A DNA stretch of 20,225 bases from positions 1 through 20,225 of IMG/VR virus record IMGVR_UViG_3300009008_001351. One strand, 5' to 3'. Each line of letters begins with the position of its first letter. Within the stretch, counting starts at the first letter, position 1. This document shows, in pieces, positions 13,943 through 20,225 of the stretch. This DNA is from a virus. The notes beneath the pieces were generated by a model. The model did not search any database and had not been told where the DNA came from. It saw only the letters and a program-made list of their open reading frames with translations. Both the position numbers and the translations under genes were made by a program.

Positions 13943-14251
13943 ATGCCCGCGTACAATCTGCTCAGATGCTCCCCGACGCCGCCCTACCGGCGTTACGCCT
14001 GCACGGTCCTCGCTGACGACGCCGCCCCTGATGGTTTCCGCGTGGTGGACGCGGACTCCGACGTGGTGGACGCGGAGTTCATGTACGGGCTCCGTGCGGC
14101 CCTCCGTCGCCCCGTCAAGGTGATGACGGGCGTCACCCTGGACCATGAGACCCAGGAGTCGGTGGACATCCGGCGACCCGGCGACGAGAACTACCTCGCG
14201 GCGGCTGTGCGGCAGGTACCTGGGACCCTGCTGGGAGGCATCAAGCTGTGA
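13943..14251 (+). CDS. Unrecognised 102-residue protein
   Basis: A 102-residue soluble protein with mixed composition. AGGA lies 7 bases before the ATG. Its stop overlaps the GTG of the giant downstream gene (GTGA), so translation of the two is probably coupled. Visible features are Y-R-R-Y-A-C-T-V-L near the N terminus and two V-V-D-A repeats (R-V-V-D-A-D-S-D-V-V-D-A). The C-terminal half suggests a beta strand (V-K-V-M-T-G-V-T-L) and a helix (E-N-Y-L-A-A-A-V-R-Q-V). No family or function can be assigned. Confidence 0.6.
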   Translation: MPAYNLLRCSPTPPYRRYACTVLADDAAPDGFRVVDADSDVVDAEFMYGLRAALRRPVKVMTGVTLDHETQESVDIRRPGDENYLAAAVRQVPGTLLGGIKL

Positions 14252-17200
14252 AGCTCGTCATCCTGCCCCCTGACGCCGACGACGACCTCGTCCGCAAGGC
14301 GCGCGTCGCCTGGAACCGTGGACGCATCAAGCCGGGTCACAAGTGGATTCGGCGCGTGCGGGTGTTCCGCAACGGCAAGGCGGACTGGAACCACTACTAC
14401 CCCGACGACGACCTCCCGAAGGTCCGCGCGAAGGCCCAGAAGAAGCTCGATGACCGCAAGAAGCGCGGGCTGAGCAACCTGGGGCTCCCGACGCCCGACG
14501 AGACCAACAAGCCCATCGGGGACTTCGACCGGGACTTCCCCAAGGTGGCCGGCAAGCGCCGCCCGCTCAAGCGCCTCACGCAGCCCTACATCGCCAGCCT
14601 CCTGCCTGGGGACTCCAAGAAGCCGCTCAAGCTGTCCATGAGCCCCACCGTGCTCGCGGAGTACCACCGTCAGGTTGCAGAGCATTACGGCGACGACGAG
14701 GACCCCAACCTCCTGGGGAAGCCGATCTCGCCTCTACGGGCGGCTGAGGTGGCTCTACAGCAGCTTCCGCCCGCCGCCAAGTCCCTCCTGGCGGGGCGGG
14801 TCAAGGAGTTGCGGTTCGTGGTCGCCGCTGATGACAAGCGGTTCGTGGACCACCCCAAGTCGTTCAGCTACGTGAACAACAGCACGGGCAAGATCACCAT
14901 CGCCGTGGACCGGGTCGGCTTCCTGCACCCGCACGGCGAGGCGAGGATGCGCGGCGGGCTGTTCCCCGTCGAGGCGATCGTCCACGCGCTGGGCCACCGG
15001 CTCCTGGCGACCATCAACCTCAAGAAGAAGCCCAAGGGCTACAAGGGCCCCTGGGGCGACGACTGGGCCCGCCTCGCGCACGGTGATGCGGGCCGGGAGC
15101 CGGGTGTGACCCTCAACGCGAAGTCGAGCCCCGCTGAGCGGTTCGCGGACAGCTTCGCGGCGGCGGTGCTGTTCCCCCAGCAGCTTGCTGCAAGCTCCCC
15201 CCGCACCTACGACTTCATGCGGCAGTTGCTGGACAACGCCATCCCGGCCCGCGAGAGCGACGACCGCGTCCCTGGCCTCCAGAAGGAGCGCATCGGGGAG
15301 TTGAAGAAGAAGAAGCCGTCCCAGAAGAAGCTCGATGCGCTCGACAAGGCGATCAAGGAGGGACGCGGCCTCGACCAGATGGCGGACGACGACCCGTCCC
15401 TGACGTGGTGGCGCAAGGATGCGGCGGAGAACCACGTCCAGCGGCTGCTCCGCACGGAGGAGGTCCAGCCGTCGTCCTTCACCCGCCTGGACCCGGCGAC
15501 CCTCGACGGGACCGGCAACAAGAAGCGGGACCGCTTCTTTGAGTGGTCCGTCAACGGGCGAACCATCTACATGCGCGTGGGCCCCGTGGGGAGCAACCAC
15601 CCCAAGTGGGACCCCGCCGACCCGGAGAACGCCCAGGACCGCCTGTCGGTCGCCAACTTCAAGGAGATGTGGACGGAGGAAGGCGAGCCCATCGACACGT
15701 GGCAGGCGTGGTGGTACCTGACCCAGGACGACCCGCCGGCTGAGGCCGACGAGTTGATCACCTTCACCGCCAAGCAGAACGTGGGCGGGCTCAACCGCAA
15801 CTACGCCGCCATCAACAAGTGGCGCGCGGCGACGGTCCTCAACCAGCTTGCGGCGGCTGCCTACGGCGGCAAGAAGAAGGGCAAGGACGCGAAGTTCCGC
15901 GATCCGCTGAAGGCGGCGGCGATGCTCCCGGCGGAGATTTCGCTGCGCGAGTACCGCCAGCGGAGCGGGGCCGTGACCCTCGACCGCTGGGAGATCAGCG
16001 GCGAGTCGGCGCTGAAGAAGCTGTCCAAGACGCCCCCGACCGACCCGGCCCGCAAGGGGCTCCTGCGCGAGATCGCGGCCCTCCAGCCGTTCACGGAGCG
16101 CCGGCAGGCCCGCCTCCCCACCGGCAGGTACGGCGTCACGAACTTCGTGATGTCAGCCCTGCCGCCGGGATCGGCGCGGAGCGGCTACGGCGAGTACCAG
16201 ATCCCGCACTTCCAGGCGCTGTTCTACGACAACCCCAACCCGGACGGCACCAGCACGCGCATCATGGTCTCCAAGGGCGAGGCCGGGAACTACTTCATCA
16301 CCGACCCGGTCCTCAAGGAGTTGCTGACGCCCAACGGCGAGGCGATCAACACCGCCGACGACTTGAAGAAGGCGAGCATCCTGGCCGCTCAGAGCCGTCG
16401 CACGGCGTGGGCCAACGTGGCGGTGCCGCCGACCAACAACTCCGACACCTTCCTGCGCTACCACGTCCACGTCATGTGGGACGGTCGCGGGTCGCCGCGC
16501 ATCCTGGGTGATGAGTGGCGCACCATCCTGGGGAAGGACGAGCCCCGGCTGGAGGACTTGCTGAACCGCGAGGGCAAGGTCAAGGGGCCCGTCGTCAAGT
16601 TCGACCGCACGGTCAAGACCCCCCAGGTGGGCCGCGTCCCCAAGGTGGGCGACCGCGTGATGCTGAAGGCCAAGGCCACTGAACTGGGCCGCAAGGACGA
16701 CACCGACGTGATGGTCGAACTGGTCCGCATCTCGCGCGACGACCGGGGCAACAAGAACTTCATCTTCTCCGCCGTGGCCGGCTCCGGGTTCGGTGGTCGG
16801 CGGTTCGTGCGGACGGGCGACCGGGCGGCGCGCATGGACACGCGGGTGATGATCCCGCCGTTTGAGCCGAAGCCGCTCGACCACCACCCGCTCATGTTCT
16901 CCCACTACGCCCTGGACCTCCGGTCGGGCAAGTTCACCAAGCCGCAACTGCGCCTCCTGCTCCCCAACGATGGGTCGGTGTCGCGGTTCGCGCTCACCCA
17001 GCGCCCCGGCGTGACGGTGAACGACGACGGCACCATCGACGTGGACCTCGCCAAGTTCCACCGGCTTCGCCAGGAGTTGCCGGCGCTGACGATGACGGCC
17101 GGCGCGGAGCGCCTGATCTCGCAGACCATGCGGAAGATGGTGGAGGACACCCCCAAGGCCGACCGCTGGCTGGAGCCCGACGACGTGGTGCCGGAGCACC

Positions 17201-20200
17201 TTCGCCAGCTTGGCGCGACGGGGGTCAAGGCGACCGCCCCGTGGGGCGACATTGCCTACGGCAACCACCAGCGCGAGTTCATCTCCGGCTTCTTCGCCGG
17301 CAAGTACCCCCAGCGCAAGCTGGTGTGGCACGGACCGGGCACCGGCAAGACCCCGGAGACCACGGTCGCCATGGAGGTCGCCATGGGGCGCAAGGACCCC
17401 GCCGACCCGTCGAAGCCGCATCCGCTGGCTCCCAAGCGGTGCTGTGTCGTCGTCCCCCCGCCGACGATGGAGAACTGGGGCGAGGAGATCGGGACCTTCG
17501 GGTCGGGAGCCGTCGTCATCGGCACGCACCCGCACGTGTCCATCGACAAGTACCTCGCCAACCCGGAGGACTACGACAGCAAGTTCGTAGTGATCGGCCA
17601 TGAGTACTGGACGGGCCACGCGCCGGCTCTGAAGAAGTCGGGCCTGTTCGACGCACTCATCGTGGACGAGATCCACAAGGGCACGAAGAAGGACTCCAAC
17701 GAGCGGCTGAAGGCTCTCCGCAAGTGGGCCCCCGACATGAAAGCCGTTGCGCTGCTGACGGGGACGCCGATCACCAAGGACACCAGCGACATCCTCCCCA
17801 TGGTCCAGTTGTTGACCAACAACGAGGTGTGGGGCTCGATGGACAAGAAGGATTTCGCGGACACCTTCCTGATGGAGACCCCGACCCTCCGCACGGTCGG
17901 CCAGACCGCCAAGGGCAAGGGCCCGAAGAACTTCATCAAGCCGGAGTACTTGGACGAGTTGGCCGGCAACATCGGCGCGGTGGCCGACATTGCCACGCCG
18001 GCTGACATCGTGGACAAGGTGCTCCCTGCCGTCCGCATTGGCGACACGGATCAGGCGGAGATCGTGGGCGTCGGTGCGGCGCTCTACAACTCCGTGATGT
18101 CACGGATGAGCGCCCACGACCGCGACCTGATCGTGTCGGGGTCGGTCGCCTCCCAGGAGGAGTTGGACCAGCTTGTCTCCAGCACGGGCCGGCAGGCGAT
18201 GACGACTGCCCGGTACTACACGAACACCCCCGCGTACAAGCCTGGGTCCATGGAGCGCACGGTGGGTGCGCCTGGGGCCCGCCGCACCATCGGCGCGGCG
18301 CAGTACGTGACCTTCACGAAGCGGGTCCCCGGCACGCGCCGGGGGACGTGGTCGGAGACCACGGAGAACCTCCGCACCCCCGACCCCAAGCAGTTGTTCG
18401 ACAAGCGCAAGCGCGGCAAGCGGGCCGGCAAGTGGCCGACCCTGGCGGAGCTTGGCGACGAGCAGGCGGCGCTGTACGGGCTGCACTTCGCGGACGTGAC
18501 CGGGACGTTCGACTACAGCACGATCGCGGACACGCGCATCACGCCGGCCCAGCGGAAGGCGATGAAGGACGCGGGTTGGCCCGCTGGCGCGGTCGCCAAC
18601 CCCGATGGGGGCCCGCCGGGGCTCCGCTGCCGGGGCTGGTCGGAGCCTGTCGGGCTCGCGGACACCGCCGTGGAGGCGCTGAAGTTCCAGCAGTTGTACG
18701 CCAGCCTCATCGACCAGAAGCTCCACCCGGAGGCCGCGCTCACGCGGGCTGCGACGGAGACCGGCATCTCGACGGAGGCGGGTGAGAAGCTGCTGTACAC
18801 CCACCCCAACGCCGTCAAGCACCACCGCGTCATCAAGGAAGGCGGCATCGAGGTCGAGGAGGGGTTCACCCTCTACGCCCACAAGGGCGACGGCTGGCGC
18901 TGCTACCTGCCGAAGGACTGGGACCCGCGCACCAACGCCCCCCTGCCGGGTGCGAAGTCCACCATGGACCCTGGGATGCGGAAGTGGCGCGACAAGCAGG
19001 ACTTGATGTGTACCAAGGGCGCAGCGAAGCCCGAAGCCGTCCGCAAGCGCCTGGAGCGGTTCTTCGACGCCGCCGGCCCCGGCCCTGACGGCGAGCGTCA
19101 GGTGGTCCTGTTCGCCAAGAACGTCTTGACGGGCACGGGCGTGCTCCAGAGCGTCCTCCGGCGCATGGGCCTGCAAGATGCCAACGAGGCGCTGCCTGGG
19201 TTCGCCAACTACGACCCCAAGGACCCCCGCGCCAAGACCGGCGCTCCGGCCAAGCGGTACTTCGTGACCTACGGCGGCTCGCAGGCGACGACGGGCGTGC
19301 GGGCGCTGAACTCCGAAATCTTCCGCAAGGTGAAGGACGGAGGCCGGGACACCCATGAGAGCCGCTTCGTGGGCCGCACCAAGCAGGGTGGCAAGAGTTG
19401 GCGCGTGTACGAGGGTGATGCGGCGGAGAAGGGCGTGACCATGGCCCAGTGGTCCGACAAGGAGCGCGACAAGATCAAGGCCCAGTTCAGCATCGAGGTG
19501 CCGGAGAGCTACGTGAAGGACGACGACGGCGTGCGGTACTTCTACGGGTCCCGCACCTCCCGCAAGATCCTCAACAAGATCGCGTCCTACCCCGACCCCA
19601 GCAAGGTGACCGACAAGGCCACGGCGGACAAGATCAAGGCCCAGATCGCGGAGCAGAAGGCCAAGTACATCATCGAGGCCCGCAAGAAGGCGATCACCAA
19701 GCCGCCGCTGACGGCGAAGCAGATCGAGGTGTTCAACAACGTGGTCGCCGTCGTCGCCTCCGACGCGGCCAAGGAGGGGCTGAACTGGGGCAACGCGGGC
19801 GAGTGCATCGAGTACGACGTGCCCCAGTCCCCGATGGACGAGTACCAGCGGATCGCCCGCTCTGCGCGGATGCTGCCGAAGGTGGTCGCGGACAAGCTGA
19901 TGGGGACGCCGAAGAACCCCGGCCCCTTCGCCAAGATCAGGGCCCAGGAGCGGGCCCTGTTCAAGACGGCGCGAGCCCACGGACCGGAGGGGTTCATCGC
20001 CAAGTCCACCGTGATGGGCGAGGCGTTCAAGCGCCCGATGGGCGTCGAGCAGGCGCTGGACATCGTCGCCCTTCGGGCGGCGGCGGGCGCGACGACGGCG
20101 ACCTCCCGCGAGGACATTCGGCTCTGGGACGCCATCCGGGGGCGGGCCGACTCCGCTCGCACGTTCGGAGCCCAGGAGGCCCTGGCCGCGTTGCAGGAGT

Positions 20201-20225
20201 TCCGCACCACGCGCTTCGCCAAGAG
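14248..20225 (+). CDS. Giant polyvalent protein: zincin-like domain (catalytic Glu missing) plus SNF2-type helicase, 3' end outside the window
   Basis: An open frame of 1992 codons with no stop before the window edge. It starts at a GTG overlapping the previous stop. An N-terminal tag-like segment (about 28-55) ends in W-N-H-Y-Y-P-D-D. Around 210-320 is a zincin-like domain: V-H246-A-L-G-H250 followed by S-P-A-E297-R-F-A-D-S-F-A and S-P-R-T-Y-D-F-M, the layout of phage-associated metallopeptidases, but the Glu of HExxH is Ala247, so peptidase activity is doubtful. Residues 350-1000 are unrecognised. From about 1005 there is a superfamily 2 helicase: H-Q-R-E-F, Walker A G1029-P-G-T-G-K-T1035, Walker B D1140-E-I-H, T1171-G-T-P, motif IV near 1619, motif V S1838-D-A-A-K-E-G-L-N-W and motif VI Q1867-R-I-A-R-S-A-R. 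The lobes are separated by a long insertion. SNF2-like DNA translocase activity is likely. Confidence 0.85.
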   Translation, partial: MKLVILPPDADDDLVRKARVAWNRGRIKPGHKWIRRVRVFRNGKADWNHYYPDDDLPKVRAKAQKKLDDRKKRGLSNLGLPTPDETNKPIGDFDRDFPKVAGKRRPLKRLTQPYIASLLPGDSKKPLKLSMSPTVLAEYHRQVAEHYGDDEDPNLLGKPISPLRAAEVALQQLPPAAKSLLAGRVKELRFVVAADDKRFVDHPKSFSYVNNSTGKITIAVDRVGFLHPHGEARMRGGLFPVEAIVHALGHRLLATINLKKKPKGYKGPWGDDWARLAHGDAGREPGVTLNAKSSPAERFADSFAAAVLFPQQLAASSPRTYDFMRQLLDNAIPARESDDRVPGLQKERIGELKKKKPSQKKLDALDKAIKEGRGLDQMADDDPSLTWWRKDAAENHVQRLLRTEEVQPSSFTRLDPATLDGTGNKKRDRFFEWSVNGRTIYMRVGPVGSNHPKWDPADPENAQDRLSVANFKEMWTEEGEPIDTWQAWWYLTQDDPPAEADELITFTAKQNVGGLNRNYAAINKWRAATVLNQLAAAAYGGKKKGKDAKFRDPLKAAAMLPAEISLREYRQRSGAVTLDRWEISGESALKKLSKTPPTDPARKGLLREIAALQPFTERRQARLPTGRYGVTNFVMSALPPGSARSGYGEYQIPHFQALFYDNPNPDGTSTRIMVSKGEAGNYFITDPVLKELLTPNGEAINTADDLKKASILAAQSRRTAWANVAVPPTNNSDTFLRYHVHVMWDGRGSPRILGDEWRTILGKDEPRLEDLLNREGKVKGPVVKFDRTVKTPQVGRVPKVGDRVMLKAKATELGRKDDTDVMVELVRISRDDRGNKNFIFSAVAGSGFGGRRFVRTGDRAARMDTRVMIPPFEPKPLDHHPLMFSHYALDLRSGKFTKPQLRLLLPNDGSVSRFALTQRPGVTVNDDGTIDVDLAKFHRLRQELPALTMTAGAERLISQTMRKMVEDTPKADRWLEPDDVVPEHLRQLGATGVKATAPWGDIAYGNHQREFISGFFAGKYPQRKLVWHGPGTGKTPETTVAMEVAMGRKDPADPSKPHPLAPKRCCVVVPPPTMENWGEEIGTFGSGAVVIGTHPHVSIDKYLANPEDYDSKFVVIGHEYWTGHAPALKKSGLFDALIVDEIHKGTKKDSNERLKALRKWAPDMKAVALLTGTPITKDTSDILPMVQLLTNNEVWGSMDKKDFADTFLMETPTLRTVGQTAKGKGPKNFIKPEYLDELAGNIGAVADIATPADIVDKVLPAVRIGDTDQAEIVGVGAALYNSVMSRMSAHDRDLIVSGSVASQEELDQLVSSTGRQAMTTARYYTNTPAYKPGSMERTVGAPGARRTIGAAQYVTFTKRVPGTRRGTWSETTENLRTPDPKQLFDKRKRGKRAGKWPTLAELGDEQAALYGLHFADVTGTFDYSTIADTRITPAQRKAMKDAGWPAGAVANPDGGPPGLRCRGWSEPVGLADTAVEALKFQQLYASLIDQKLHPEAALTRAATETGISTEAGEKLLYTHPNAVKHHRVIKEGGIEVEEGFTLYAHKGDGWRCYLPKDWDPRTNAPLPGAKSTMDPGMRKWRDKQDLMCTKGAAKPEAVRKRLERFFDAAGPGPDGERQVVLFAKNVLTGTGVLQSVLRRMGLQDANEALPGFANYDPKDPRAKTGAPAKRYFVTYGGSQATTGVRALNSEIFRKVKDGGRDTHESRFVGRTKQGGKSWRVYEGDAAEKGVTMAQWSDKERDKIKAQFSIEVPESYVKDDDGVRYFYGSRTSRKILNKIASYPDPSKVTDKATADKIKAQIAEQKAKYIIEARKKAITKPPLTAKQIEVFNNVVAVVASDAAKEGLNWGNAGECIEYDVPQSPMDEYQRIARSARMLPKVVADKLMGTPKNPGPFAKIRAQERALFKTARAHGPEGFIAKSTVMGEAFKRPMGVEQALDIVALRAAAGATTATSREDIRLWDAIRGRADSARTFGAQEALAALQEFRTTRFAK

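Overview
The window is a very GC-rich stretch of what looks like a tailed-phage or prophage genome. Every supported gene lies on the + strand, and many neighbours are separated by only a few bases or share ATGA/GTGA stop-start overlaps. The phage assignment rests on a portal protein (1468-3186) and a Mu F/SPP1 gp7-type minor head protein (4277-5242). The base composition and the G/C-rich third codon positions suggest a high-GC bacterial host, but nothing here identifies the host. I see no tRNA, rRNA, CRISPR array, insertion sequence or integrase.

Layout. (1) 4-1461: a 485-residue protein made of two similar halves, each opening with a short 'GTVRxW' module (consensus GY/F-P-x-G-T-V/I-R-x-W...A-D/N-G-x-W). 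(2) 1468-5242: the head segment, namely portal, an unrecognised 191-residue protein, a 97-residue protein, a 67-residue zinc-ribbon-like protein and the minor head protein. (3) 5271-12234: two giant multidomain proteins. The first (1124 aa) joins two ADP-ribosyltransferase-like domains to a type IB topoisomerase. The second (1199 aa) joins a ParB-like domain to a sigma-70-like region and has lysine-rich tails. (4) 12290-14251: a run of small genes: a zinc motif plus hexapeptide-repeat tail, a zinc-ribbon/HTH protein, a 75-residue protein starting with a nucleotide-sugar transferase-like motif, small or coiled-coil membrane proteins and an unknown protein. (5) 14248 to the window end: one open frame of at least 1992 codons, with a zincin-like domain that lacks its catalytic Glu and an SNF2-type helicase; its 3' end lies outside the window.

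How they may work together (inference): multidomain proteins combining ART, ParB, zincin and SNF2 domains next to a MuF-type head gene fit the published 'polyvalent protein' concept, in which phages and conjugative elements deliver large protective or host-modifying proteins together with their DNA. The sigma-like region, the topoisomerase IB and the ADP-ribosyltransferases would suit takeover of host transcription and DNA topology at entry. The GTVRxW module recurs in three of these proteins at domain borders and could be a shared structural, sorting or cleavage element. None of this delivery role is shown by the sequence alone.
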